Source: JAVBLU01 sp031553225 (GTDB taxonomy: Bacteria > Bacillota > Clostridia > Christensenellales > UBA1750). From it: a DNA stretch of 64,000 nt. The stretch's first letter is position 1. Each line of letters starts with the position of its first letter. Made by a program: the position numbers and the translations under genes. The DNA is taken from assembly GCA_031553225.1 (NCBI GenBank), contig JAVBLU010000001.1:62001-126000 (forward strand), in the 5' to 3' direction. The notes beneath the pieces were generated by a model that did no database searches, was not told where the DNA came from, and saw only the letters and a list, made by a program, of their open reading frames with translations. Positions 44,768 through 53,471 of the stretch are shown piece by piece.

Positions 44768-45744
44768 GTCGTCTCCTCCTTCGCAAGCTCCCCGGCGTAC
44801 TCATGCAGCAGCCGGAGCAGCTCCTCCAGCCCTCGCGCCTCGTTTACCCTGCGACGCACCCACGCAGCACCGCGCAGGCCGTGCAGCGTCCAGGCCACGT
44901 GTTTGCGCATCTCCGGCACCGCAATGCGCTCACCCTTGCGGGCGACGAGCAGCCCCGTATGGCGTATCGCAAGCTGAATACGCTCGGCGGGCGTGACGGG
45001 CGGCGCTTCCTGCCCGCGCAGCGCGCAGGCGATCTCGCGGAACACCCACGGGTTCCCCAGCGCGCCCCGGCCCACCATCACGGCGTCCACGCCCGTCTCG
45101 CGCAGCATGCGCAGCGCGGACGGGCCGTCCGTCACATCGCCGTTGCCGATCACCGGTATACGCACGGCGGCCTTCACCTCGCCGATGAGCCCCCAGTCGG
45201 CGCGCCCGGCATACTGCTGCATGCGCGTGCGGCCGTGCACGGCCAAGGCGGACGCGCCCGCATCCTGCATGGCCCGGGCGAAGGCGACGGCGTTGCGCTC
45301 CTGCTCGTCCCACCCCGCGCGCATCTTCACGGTGACGGGGATGGGCGAGCGCACGGCGGCCGCCTGCACCATCAGCGCGGCGCGCGGGATGTCGCGCATG
45401 AGCGCCGCGCCCTCTGCGTTGCCGACGATCTTACGCGCGGGGCAGCCCATGTTCAAATCCAGCGCCCGGTAGGGCGACAGGTCCATGCGCCCGACGGCCT
45501 CCGCTACGGCGGCCGGATCGGGCGAAAACAGCTGAAGTGCGGGGCGTTCGCCGGGCAGCGGTTCCATAAGCGCCGCCAGCGCCGGGCTCGCTGCGCCGCA
45601 GGCAATGATCTGCTGCGCGGGCACCATCTCGGTGCAGGTGGCCGCGCACCCCTGCTCCAGGCACAGCAGACGAAACGGCGGATCGGTGACGCCCGCCATG
45701 GGGGCCAGCCATCCGCCCGCCCGCTCGGGAAGAGCCTTCCTCAT
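44764..45744 (-). CDS. dusB: Dus-family tRNA-dihydrouridine synthase
   Basis: FMN-dependent reduction of uridine to dihydrouridine in tRNA. The 326-residue protein has the TIM-barrel start LAPMAGVTDPPFR, the catalytic cysteine in LNMGCPARKI, and SVKxRxGW-like VTVKMRAGW plus HGRTRMQQYAGRADW. The DusB subgroup is inferred from overall fit. ATG 45744 overlaps the stop of the upstream membrane-protein gene by four bases. Confidence 0.92.
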   Translation of the reverse strand: MRKALPERAGGWLAPMAGVTDPPFRLLCLEQGCAATCTEMVPAQQIIACGAASPALAALMEPLPGERPALQLFSPDPAAVAEAVGRMDLSPYRALDLNMGCPARKIVGNAEGAALMRDIPRAALMVQAAAVRSPIPVTVKMRAGWDEQERNAVAFARAMQDAGASALAVHGRTRMQQYAGRADWGLIGEVKAAVRIPVIGNGDVTDGPSALRMLRETGVDAVMVGRGALGNPWVFREIACALRGQEAPPVTPAERIQLAIRHTGLLVARKGERIAVPEMRKHVAWTLHGLRGAAWVRRRVNEARGLEELLRLLHEYAGELAKEETT

Positions 45745-46490
45745 GGCTGCGGTGTGCGGCCGACCGTGGGCCGCGGCGTGCTCGTGCGCACGGCGGTGCC
45801 CCTTGGCGTGGCGGTGGGTCTAGCCGTTGCGGTGGCTTTTCCGCTCGCTTTGGGGCTGGCGGAGGGGGAAACGCTCGGCGTGACGCTGCGCAACGGCGCG
45901 GGCGTGCGCGTGGGCGTGGGCGACGGCGTGGGGATGAACGCGGGCGTGGGCCGAACGGGCGTGGGCGTGGGCTGGGGCATGCGCTCCAGAAGCTTGACGG
46001 AGGCGATGCGCCATTGCCCGTTCTGCAGGCGCATCAGCAGCTCGTAGCGCCCGGCGGGCCAAGCGGGCGGAGGAATCTTCTCCTTGCTGGCCAGCTGCAC
46101 GACATTTTGGTAAGCCGTGGGGAGCTCCCCGTCGATGGAGCGCACCCACTCGTCCACCGTTGCGGAGGCCGTGCTCGCCCAGGGCCAGCAGTATAGGCTG
46201 ACGAACTCCAGGCGGTGGTCAAAGCCGCGTATCACATAGTTGTCGTAGCGGCCGTCGCGGTAAGAGGTGTCCGCCGAGAGCTGCGCCTTGGTGAAATACT
46301 TGAGAAGATCCTCCGCATCACGCCGGTGCAGGGCGACACCCACGCGCGCCTCCATACCGTCCTTTATGATCATATAAATGTTTGCGTAGTTCGAAGCTCC
46401 CAAAAAAGCGCAGGTGAGCAGCGCGGCGGCCAAGCTTAGGATGATGGCCTTGCGCGTGACAAAGGTTAATAGCCGCAATACCGCCTGCAC
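45741..46490 (-). CDS. Single-span membrane protein with Thr/Pro-rich tail
   Basis: A 249-residue protein that I do not recognise. It has an N-terminal membrane helix (about 14-34), an extracytoplasmic domain of about 135 residues (conserved-looking LEFVSLYCWPWAS and WRIASVKLLERM), and a C-terminal tail of about 75 residues rich in Pro, Thr, Ser and Arg (PTPTPVRPTP...). The tail resembles a wall-spanning linker. The start is GTG 46490 with GGGGGG upstream. First gene of an operon with dusB, GNAT and probably the dipeptidase. Confidence 0.75.
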   Translation of the reverse strand: MQAVLRLLTFVTRKAIILSLAAALLTCAFLGASNYANIYMIIKDGMEARVGVALHRRDAEDLLKYFTKAQLSADTSYRDGRYDNYVIRGFDHRLEFVSLYCWPWASTASATVDEWVRSIDGELPTAYQNVVQLASKEKIPPPAWPAGRYELLMRLQNGQWRIASVKLLERMPQPTPTPVRPTPAFIPTPSPTPTRTPAPLRSVTPSVSPSASPKASGKATATARPTATPRGTAVRTSTPRPTVGRTPQP

Positions 46491-46517
46491 GCTGCACCCC
46501 CCTTTTTATTGCCGATA

Positions 46518-46546
46518 ATTGTAGCACGTCTTGCCCCGCCTGGCAA
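46518..46546 (-). promoter_or_regulatory. Promoter of the membrane protein-dusB operon
   Basis: Minus strand: -35 TTGCCA (46546-46541), 17-base spacer, -10 TACAAT (46523-46518). Confidence 0.7.
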
Positions 46547-46569
46547 CGTACGCGTTTCCCGGGCAATGC

Positions 46570-46604
46570 AAAACCGCGCCGCGCAAGGCGTGCGGCGGGT
46601 TTCG
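46570..46604 (-). terminator. Possible terminator of the GGDEF-EAL gene
   Basis: Imperfect GC-rich hairpin (CCGCCGC... GCGGCGCGG in minus sense) followed by TTTT. Confidence 0.4.
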
Positions 46605-46616
46605 CACTACGCCTTT

Positions 46617-48659
46617 CTATGCGCGGAGCATGGCCTGCAGTTGCGCTGCGGGCACGGGTTGGCTCCACAAAAAACCCTGTGCACAGTCGGGAGTCACGGC
46701 GGCCACGGCTTCCCACTCCTCCTGCGTCTCCACGCCCTCCACGCATGCCTGCATGTCAATGGAGTGGGCCAGCTCCACGATAAAACGCACAAACGTGCTC
46801 TGGTAGCGGTCGGTGAGCATGTCGCGCACGAAGGAGCGGTCCACCTTGATGCAATTGACCGGGAGTTTACGCAGCACCGCCATGGAGGAATAGCCCGTGG
46901 AGAAGTCGTCCAGGGCAACGCGCACGCCCAGGGCGCGCACGCGCCCCAACAGCGCCATCACGTCCTGCGCGCCGTCCAGTAAAACCGTCTCGGTGATCTC
47001 CAGCTGAAGCGCGTCGCCCGGCAGCCCGGCCTCCTGAAGCGCCGCTGCCACGCTGTGGTACAGATCGCCGCGCGTACACTGTACAGAGGATACGTTCACG
47101 TTCATGACGAAGCCCGGGCAGATCGCCCGCCACGCTTTGCACTGAAGCGCCGCCTGCCGCAGTACCCATGCGCCCAGGGGCAAAATAATGCCCAGATACT
47201 CGGCCAGACGGATGAAGTCGCCGGGCATCACCATCTCGCCGTCCGGCAGGCGCAGGCGCAGAAGCGCCTCCGCGCCGATGATGCTCTGGGTCCGCCCGTC
47301 CACGATGGGCTGGTAATACACCTGAAAGCCCGCAAAGCCCTGCTGCTCCGAGGTGCGCATGGCTACCTCGATGCGGTAGCTGCGGTGCCGCTGCAGCTCG
47401 TCGTCCTCGGCGTAGACAGCCATGGCATTCTTGCCCTTGTGCTTGGCCTTGAAAAGCGCTGTGTCGGCCTTTTTGAAGATCTCCTCAACGCCCATGCCGT
47501 GGTCGGGATAGAACGCCACGCCCACGGACATCGTGCAGTAGTAATCCCCGGTGGACAGCGCCCACGGCTCCCGCGCGCGCCTGAAGAACCGCTCCAGCCA
47601 CGCGGCTACGGTTTGGCGGTTCACGCCCGGAGCATGGATGATGAACTCATCGCCGCCAAAGCGGTACAGCGTCGTGCCGGCATACTGAATCATGCCTTGC
47701 AGCGCCGCTGCGATAACGCGCAGGAGCTCGTCGCCGAGGTTGTGACCAAACAGGTCGTTGATGTTCTTAAAGTCGTCGATGTCGATGAGCAGCACCGCGC
47801 CCTGCGCGCCCTCGCCCTGCAGACATGAGGCCAGCTCCGTCTCAAACGATAGACGGTTGCACAGCCCGGTGAGCGCATCATAGTGCGCGGCCCGCCGCAA
47901 TTCTTCCTCAAAGCTGCGGTTGATGGTGATGTCCTTGATGGATCCGGCCATCACCTCCGGCTCGCCTTGAGCGTTGTAGCCGCATTTGCCGCGGCAGTGC
48001 ACCCAGGTATAGCCTCCGCCGGGCTTGCGCACGCGGTACTGGGCGTCGTGCACGTCGCCCCTCCCGCTGAGCACCTCGTCTATGCTCGTTTGAAAAAGCG
48101 AAAGATCATCGGGGTGAATGACGTTCACCCACGCGTCCAGCGGCAGGCTTTGGGCAGGCGGCAGATCGACATGCGCAAAGGCCGACGGCGACAGCCGCAG
48201 CTCGTCGCGCTTGATATCCAAAATATATATAAAATCGGAAGCTCCGTCCACGATGAGACGCTGATTGCGCTCCAGCTCCAAAAGAGCCTGTGCGCCCTCG
48301 CCCCGCATCTGCAGGTGCATAAAGGGCGCGGATACATCCAGCGCGCGCAGCACGGCACTGGCCGGGCCTGTGCGGTGCAGCGTCAGCCAAAGGTGTCCGC
48401 GCCCGATACCGGCAGGACATGGGATGATCTCGCTGTGATCGCCGCCGACGAGGAGCGAAGCGTCGAAGAACGCCTGCAGGTCGGCGGATAGCCGAGCAGA
48501 CGTCTCGTGCGTGCAACCCATCACCCAAGCGTTAAATTCAGCCTCATCGATAAGAGCCCAGCGGGCCTTCTTAAGAGCGAGATCGCCCTGAAACGCCATT
48601 TCTTGTGACCAGTCCGGTCGCCCCCGAGAAATCTTCCTCGTTTTCCGCATTTCTATCAC
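46617..48659 (-). CDS. PAS-GGDEF-EAL protein (cyclic di-GMP synthesis and breakdown)
   Basis: 680 residues, no membrane helix. An N-terminal region of about 125 residues is followed by a PAS-like domain (about 130-265, ending in the SIKDITINRSFEEEL linker), GGDEF (about 270-430) and EAL (about 435-680). The cyclase site FGGDEF is intact. The phosphodiesterase motifs GAEALLRL, ETVLL, DDFSTGYSS and EGVET are also intact, so both activities are possible. The start is GTG 48659 or ATG 48650; neither has a strong ribosome site. A strong promoter with an operator-like dyad lies upstream. Confidence 0.93.
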   Translation of the reverse strand: MIEMRKTRKISRGRPDWSQEMAFQGDLALKKARWALIDEAEFNAWVMGCTHETSARLSADLQAFFDASLLVGGDHSEIIPCPAGIGRGHLWLTLHRTGPASAVLRALDVSAPFMHLQMRGEGAQALLELERNQRLIVDGASDFIYILDIKRDELRLSPSAFAHVDLPPAQSLPLDAWVNVIHPDDLSLFQTSIDEVLSGRGDVHDAQYRVRKPGGGYTWVHCRGKCGYNAQGEPEVMAGSIKDITINRSFEEELRRAAHYDALTGLCNRLSFETELASCLQGEGAQGAVLLIDIDDFKNINDLFGHNLGDELLRVIAAALQGMIQYAGTTLYRFGGDEFIIHAPGVNRQTVAAWLERFFRRAREPWALSTGDYYCTMSVGVAFYPDHGMGVEEIFKKADTALFKAKHKGKNAMAVYAEDDELQRHRSYRIEVAMRTSEQQGFAGFQVYYQPIVDGRTQSIIGAEALLRLRLPDGEMVMPGDFIRLAEYLGIILPLGAWVLRQAALQCKAWRAICPGFVMNVNVSSVQCTRGDLYHSVAAALQEAGLPGDALQLEITETVLLDGAQDVMALLGRVRALGVRVALDDFSTGYSSMAVLRKLPVNCIKVDRSFVRDMLTDRYQSTFVRFIVELAHSIDMQACVEGVETQEEWEAVAAVTPDCAQGFLWSQPVPAAQLQAMLRA

Positions 48660-48706
48660 ACCACTTGCGTCGCATTTTATTGATTTTGCATCCGTGCGAC
48701 CAGGAC

Positions 48707-48722
48707 ATCCTCACTTGAGGAT
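48707..48722. promoter_or_regulatory. Operator-like dyad at the GGDEF-EAL transcription start
   Basis: Arms ATCCTCA and TGAGGAT with a 2-base centre, immediately downstream of the -10 box. Confidence 0.5.
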
Positions 48723-48751
48723 ACTATAGCGGAAAAAATCACATTTGTAAA
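48723..48751 (-). promoter_or_regulatory. Promoter of the GGDEF-EAL gene
   Basis: Minus strand: -35 TTTACA (48751-48746), 17-base spacer, -10 TATAGT (48728-48723), in an AT-rich 200-base gap. Confidence 0.75.
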
Positions 48752-48858
48752 GCTTCAAACAAGCGTTTTAACGAATATTTTTGATTTTGAGAGCACCAAA
48801 TCCGTCATTTCCCCGTTTCGGTCATAAAATTTCGTTGAAGCTGGGCGATCATTAAATT

Positions 48859-49689
48859 TTATGACTGCAGATTGTTGATAATCTCCTCCAAGATGATCTT
48901 GGCCGCCCGAATATCGCGCGTCTGCTCATCGCCGGAAATCTCTCGCTCGATAGTGAGGGCTCCGTCATATCCATAGCGGCTCAGCTTCTGCACTAGGGCC
49001 TCAAAACCCACGCGTCCCTGGCCCATGCGCTTCTCCACACCCAGCTCGCGGCCGTTCACAGGGTATTCGCCGTCTTTGCAGTGCGTGTCGCGCACGAAAG
49101 GCCCGATCAGATCCAGTGCGTCCACGGGATTGGCCTTGCCGTACATCAGCAGGTTGGCCGGGTCCAGGTTCACGCCCAGATTCGGCAGTCCGATATCCTC
49201 AAAGGCGCGAATCATCGTGGTGGGCGTTTCCTGGCCCGTTTCAAATAAAAGCGTTTGGCCGTTGCCGCGGCAGTGTTCGGCCACTGCGCGGATCGCCTCG
49301 ATGGTGGGCGCGTAGAGCGGGTCGCACGCCGTCTCGGGGATGAAGCCCATATGCGTGGCCATTTGCGTCACGCCCAGCTCGGCCGCAAAGTCCGAGCCGG
49401 CCTTTAAGTCGGCCACGCGCTGCGCGCGGAACGCCTCGGGTACCAGACCGAGCGTCTGCGGACCTTCCGTGAAATTCCAGCGCGCCGGGCCGGACCAACC
49501 GCACCAAAGGGAGGACACGCTCACGCCGCTCTGGGCAAGCGCGGCGCGCGTGGCCGCCGCCACAGTCCGGTCGGCCATCAGGGCCATGTTCCAGCTGCAA
49601 ATCTGGCAGCTGCTGATGTCCAGCGAGCGCACGCGCTGCAATTCCTCAGCCATCTGCGCGCGCAGGGAGACGAGCACGCCTATCCTCAC
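48859..49689 (-). CDS. Sugar phosphate isomerase/epimerase family TIM-barrel protein
   Basis: 276 residues of the xylose-isomerase-like (AP endonuclease 2) fold. Likely metal-ligand segments are LLFETGQETP, NLGVNLDPANLLMYG, DTHCKDGEY and the C-terminal LTIEREI. Such proteins isomerise or epimerise keto-sugars or inositols; the substrate cannot be read here. The start is GTG 49689 with AAAGGAG 8 bases upstream; the frame is open earlier but without a site. Monocistronic. Confidence 0.85.
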   Translation of the reverse strand: MRIGVLVSLRAQMAEELQRVRSLDISSCQICSWNMALMADRTVAAATRAALAQSGVSVSSLWCGWSGPARWNFTEGPQTLGLVPEAFRAQRVADLKAGSDFAAELGVTQMATHMGFIPETACDPLYAPTIEAIRAVAEHCRGNGQTLLFETGQETPTTMIRAFEDIGLPNLGVNLDPANLLMYGKANPVDALDLIGPFVRDTHCKDGEYPVNGRELGVEKRMGQGRVGFEALVQKLSRYGYDGALTIEREISGDEQTRDIRAAKIILEEIINNLQS

Positions 49690-49803
49690 ACAAACCGCTC
49701 CTTTACAACCGCCTTCCGTCGCCCGGCAACGGCGTCCCCGGGCGCGAGGCACACATCCGAAAACCGCCGAACCGCTCCGTCGCACGATTCGCCGCCTTCA
49801 TTG

Positions 49804-49831
49804 AGTATAGCAAAGGCCGCGCTCCTTGCAA
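49804..49831 (-). promoter_or_regulatory. Promoter of the isomerase gene
   Basis: Minus strand: -35 TTGCAA (49831-49826), 16-base spacer, -10 TATACT (49809-49804). Confidence 0.6.
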
Positions 49832-49895
49832 AGCACAAATGCAAAACGGCCGCATATGCTGGTACTACGCTGCACCCAACAGGGAGGTTCCATCC

Positions 49896-50174
49896 ATGGA
49901 GAAACTGCATACATACGCCCTATGCGCGGCGCTGCGTGCCCAAAGCGCCCCCACGCCCGTCCAGCGCATCCGGCCCATCGCCGAGTGGCTGTGCATTCAA
50001 GCCAACTGCTCTCCCGCCGTGGAGGCCAGCATTGACGCGCCCGCCCCCGCCCCGCAGCCTGCGCAGGAGCCGCCCCGGCATGCAACCCGGCCCGCCGTTC
50101 CTACCCCGCGGCCCCATTCCTTCATAAGAGAAATACACGCAAGTCACGAGCGAGTCATCCGCCAGCAGTCGTAA
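49896..50174 (+). CDS. Small hypothetical protein (92 residues)
   Basis: ATG 49896 is preceded by GGGAGG at 8 bases, a good ribosome site. The protein starts MEKLHTYALCAALRAQ, is soluble, and has an Ala/Pro-rich middle (APAPAPQPAQEPP) and a basic end. I recognise no domain. It is divergent from the isomerase gene, with no clear promoter of its own. It may be a real small gene or a chance frame. Confidence 0.45.
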   Translation: MEKLHTYALCAALRAQSAPTPVQRIRPIAEWLCIQANCSPAVEASIDAPAPAPQPAQEPPRHATRPAVPTPRPHSFIREIHASHERVIRQQS

Positions 50175-50209
50175 GACTTAGGCCGCATATATCCTTCATG
50201 GGCAAACAA

Positions 50210-50233
50210 GGCGCCCGCGCATGCGCGGGCGCC
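50210..50233. repeat. Perfect 24-bp palindrome, copy 1
   Basis: Each half is GGCGCCCGCGCA or its complement. Its inner 22 bases recur exactly at 50409-50430. In minus sense it is followed by TTGTTTG, so it could act as a weak terminator for the operon ending at 50403. Confidence 0.75.
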
Positions 50234-50402
50234 CTTCGCGTGTCGAAAAAGCCTTATTCCTTGGCGCTGCGTCCGGCCCGCCCGAATGACAAGAGAAGTG
50301 ACGCTCGCAGGCATGTGCGGCGATCATGTACGGTATGCAAAACCGGTAGAAATGAACGCCGATCAAAGAGGCAGAAACCTGCATAGCAGCGTTGGAAGGC
50401 AG

Positions 50403-51998
50403 CTAAGTGCGCCCGCGCATGCGCGGGCGCACCAAAACTAGACTGGTTACACCGCGTGAGTTGCCCGGGTTGAAGGTGCCGGCCGGCAGCGCGTCCAGGT
50501 CGGCGTACACCGCGGCGATGCGCTGCTGGTCCAGAAGGAACAGGCGCGAGCCGTCGCGGTCCAGCGCGTAGTAATCGCGGTCGTAGGGCAGATATTTGGC
50601 CACCACGTCCCCCTGCGCGCTTGTGTGGAAGGCAACGGTAAGAACGGGCGTCTCGCTGGAAGGCTCCTGCTTGCGCTCCTCGTCGATGAGCAGGCCAAGC
50701 ACGGACTGGTAAAACTTCTTAAAGAGGTTGTCCTCCAGCTCCTTGCCGTCCACAAAAAATTTCTCGTTAAAAACAGGGTTGCCGCCGGCGTCCTTCTCGC
50801 GCTCGCCCTTGTCGTTAAAGGCGGCGGTGCGCTCGATGGTGAACTCCACCTTCGTGCCGTCCTGCTTTGTCAGGGTATAGCCGTTGATCATGTCGATCTT
50901 GATCAGGTGTGAAAAGCGGTCGATCAGCGCGACGGGCTTGGTGTCCAGGAAGCCCACCTTGGACTTATCCATGGTAAACACGGCCGTCTTGCCTTTCTCC
51001 ATGGCGTACACGCTGTACTCGTCCTTGGCGCCGCCGATGAGCACGTCGTACCCGACGCCCTGCTCGTCCTCCACCGCCACGCGGGCGACGGGGTCCTTCA
51101 GGCCGTAGGTCTCCAGCTTCGCGGGGTCGCTTGTGTCGTCCACGAACTCGCGCACGGCAAACACCGGCGTCAGGCGCGTATATGCGTCGCTCTTTTCCCA
51201 GTCCGCGTCCCACTCATAGGGCTGCTTCAACTTCCAAACAGCCAGCGTCAAGCTGTCCTTGGACACGTCGTAAACCAGCTCGATGCTCTCCTTGCCCTTC
51301 TGCTCCACGAGCACGTGGCGCAGGGTTTCCGGATCCGGCTTGGGCAGCAGGGTGTCGCGCATGGTGGCCAGCGTACGTGAGAAGCTCTGCCCGACGTTGA
51401 TCCACACGGTGTACACGGTGGGCTGTCCCGCCTCTTTCAGGTAATACAGCGAGCCCACAGAGAGCGCGTCGCCCAGCAGAAACTCGCGCTTGGTGCCGTC
51501 CTTGTAGATGCACGTCACGCGCGAGCGGGGCTTCTCCAGGCCGTAGAGCGCCAGATCGGAGGGCGCGGGATCCACCAGATCGTTCCAGCTCAGGGAGGCC
51601 GCCGCATAAAACAGGTCGGAGCCGAGCGACTGATCCAGCTTCACGTCAGGGTTTTCCCGGCTGACAAACATTTCTCCGTCCTTGATGACGCTGAGCGTCT
51701 CATTGGCGGTGGCCACTATCACCTCCTGCACGTCGTCGCGCAGCTTGCCCGATACGATGGATTTGTCCACGCTCTCGGTAGGCGGGGGCAGCTCCTCGGG
51801 CTTGGGCACGAACACGAACAGCGCCAGGGCAACCACGCCCACCGCTGCGATCACGCCGGCCAGGGCAAGCAGCAGAAGGGACTTGCGCGAAAGGCTGCGG
51901 CGCTTTACTTGGCGCTTCAGGCCCTGCGCGGCCAGCGGATTGCGGCGCTCCTCCTGCTCGGGGGTCCCCTTCATGTCGGGGGCCTTGTCGTCGGCCAT
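50403..51998 (-). CDS. DUF4340 domain membrane-anchored protein
   Basis: 531 residues: a basic cytoplasmic N terminus, one membrane helix (about 40-65), then an extracytoplasmic region with repeated DUF4340-type blocks (YGLEKPRSRVTCIYKDGTKREFLLGD; YGLKDPVARVAVEDEQGVGYDVLIGG). The last nine residues come from a palindromic repeat. Its ATG overlaps the stop of the GldG-like gene (TAATG). DUF4340 commonly accompanies Gld-type ABC exporters; its role is unknown. Confidence 0.88.
   Translation of the reverse strand: MADDKAPDMKGTPEQEERRNPLAAQGLKRQVKRRSLSRKSLLLLALAGVIAAVGVVALALFVFVPKPEELPPPTESVDKSIVSGKLRDDVQEVIVATANETLSVIKDGEMFVSRENPDVKLDQSLGSDLFYAAASLSWNDLVDPAPSDLALYGLEKPRSRVTCIYKDGTKREFLLGDALSVGSLYYLKEAGQPTVYTVWINVGQSFSRTLATMRDTLLPKPDPETLRHVLVEQKGKESIELVYDVSKDSLTLAVWKLKQPYEWDADWEKSDAYTRLTPVFAVREFVDDTSDPAKLETYGLKDPVARVAVEDEQGVGYDVLIGGAKDEYSVYAMEKGKTAVFTMDKSKVGFLDTKPVALIDRFSHLIKIDMINGYTLTKQDGTKVEFTIERTAAFNDKGEREKDAGGNPVFNEKFFVDGKELEDNLFKKFYQSVLGLLIDEERKQEPSSETPVLTVAFHTSAQGDVVAKYLPYDRDYYALDRDGSRLFLLDQQRIAAVYADLDALPAGTFNPGNSRGVTSLVLVRPRMRGRT
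50407..50432. repeat. Perfect 26-bp palindrome, copy 2, inside the DUF4340 3' end
   Basis: Half-site GTGCGCCCGCGCA and its complement. It encodes the last residues (VRPRMRGR) of the DUF4340 protein. Shares a 22-base core with copy 1, about 200 bases away. Confidence 0.75.
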
Positions 51999-53458
51999 TA
52001 CAGGTTCCTCCTCTTAAGCGCCACAATCAGTCCGGCGATCATCACGCTCAAGGGAATGCCGATCGCCACGACGAGCGACCAAACGATGATCGGGGTGTAG
52101 GTATAAAAGCGCAGCTGCGAGGTGGCCATGCTCTTTTGGCCGATGGACACCGTGTCGCGCTTGTCCTGCATCCAGCGCAGGGTGTTCACGTACAGGTCGG
52201 TGCCGCCCGGAATGCCCAGGTTCATAAAGTCGGACGCGCCGTAGATGGCCAGCTTGGTGGACTTGGCGTCGTCGGTGAAGTTCTGGTGCGTAATGGCCAG
52301 GCCGACCGTCATGGGGCCCTTGATGTCGCCCTCTTCAAAGTCGGTGCGGGTGGACTTGGGGTTCATCTTGCCCACCGCCGAGTTCGTGGTGCTCAGAAGC
52401 TTCTCCACCGTGTTGTTGTTTTTGGGCAGATCCGGCAGGGTGAAGCTCGTGCAGTTGATCATCACGGCCGGCGTGTTCGCCGAACGCAGCGGCGAGGTGA
52501 TGTCGTGCGTCTCCAGGTTCGGTACGGTGTAGATGGGCGACATCACGTAGTGGTTCGTGTCGTTTTCCACAATCACGTCGTGGTTGGGCGTGATGCCGTA
52601 AAGGCTCAGCACCGATTCGAAGTTCGCCAGCACAGGCGTTTCGCCGCTCATCATGTACACCATGCGCACGCCGTTGTTCAGGGCGGTTTTTAAAACTTCG
52701 CGCTCGTCGTCCGTCAGGTCGGCCTTGGGCTCGGCCACCACGATGATGTCCTTAGCCTTCAGCTGTGACCCGCCAGTCATCAGGTTCAGGGTGGAGACGG
52801 CGAAGTTCTCCGCCTCGATGGAATCCTGAAGCTGGACGAAGTTGTAGCGGTCCATCTCGGCATGGCCTTCCAGGTAATACAGGGTGGGCGTGTTTTCCGC
52901 GGTGACGTACACGATGGCGTTGGTCACCTTCATCTCGCCCTGGTAGCTCTTGTAGCCCGTGGCTTCCATGGTCTGCTCGTCGTAGTCGTACTCGTAAAAC
53001 GAGTACGAAGAGATCACGCGAAATTTCTTGTCGTCCGCCGAGGTGACAATGACCGAGCCTTGCGAGATCGTCTCGTCGCCGGTGCGGTACTTCTCCGCCC
53101 AGCGCGGATTCATAATCGGGTCGATGTTGGTGATCTTGATGTGGTCGGAGTACTGGCGGTAGCGGTCGAGCATTTCCATCACCGTCTGGTTCTGGCTGCC
53201 TTCTTTATACAGCGTGTAGATGTGCACGTCCTGAGCGAGCTGCTTCACCAGGTTCACGCTCTGCTCGGAGACGGAGTACATCCGGTTGCGCGTCAGGTCC
53301 AGCTTCAGGTTCCAGTTTGCCTCCAGCGCGGAGACGGCCACGTTGAAGCCGATGACCACCACAAGCAGCGCGCACGTGAGCAGCGTCGCGACGCCGCCGA
53401 AGCGAAGTTTGCGGTTGCTGCGCAGCCCTTTAACCAGTTTCATATCCTTCAGGCCCAT
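51998..53458 (-). CDS. GldG-like ABC transporter auxiliary protein
   Basis: 486 residues with an N-terminal membrane helix (about 22-42), a large extracytoplasmic domain of the ABC-transporter auxiliary type (MYSVSEQSVNLVKQLAQDVHIYTLY; PTLYYLEGHAEMD; MVYMMSGETPVLANFESVLSLYGI) and a C-terminal helix. In Bacteroidota, GldG pairs with GldF and GldA for gliding; in Bacillota the export role is undefined. GGAGG lies 9 bases before ATG 53458. Confidence 0.88.
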   Translation of the reverse strand: MGLKDMKLVKGLRSNRKLRFGGVATLLTCALLVVVIGFNVAVSALEANWNLKLDLTRNRMYSVSEQSVNLVKQLAQDVHIYTLYKEGSQNQTVMEMLDRYRQYSDHIKITNIDPIMNPRWAEKYRTGDETISQGSVIVTSADDKKFRVISSYSFYEYDYDEQTMEATGYKSYQGEMKVTNAIVYVTAENTPTLYYLEGHAEMDRYNFVQLQDSIEAENFAVSTLNLMTGGSQLKAKDIIVVAEPKADLTDDEREVLKTALNNGVRMVYMMSGETPVLANFESVLSLYGITPNHDVIVENDTNHYVMSPIYTVPNLETHDITSPLRSANTPAVMINCTSFTLPDLPKNNNTVEKLLSTTNSAVGKMNPKSTRTDFEEGDIKGPMTVGLAITHQNFTDDAKSTKLAIYGASDFMNLGIPGGTDLYVNTLRWMQDKRDTVSIGQKSMATSQLRFYTYTPIIVWSLVVAIGIPLSVMIAGLIVALKRRNL

Positions 53459-53471
53459 ACGTGCGTCCTCC

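Noticed and set aside
50198..50386. 62-codon plus-strand frame between the twin palindromes
   Set aside because: It starts inside palindrome copy 1's flank, lacks a ribosome site and has no recognisable sequence.
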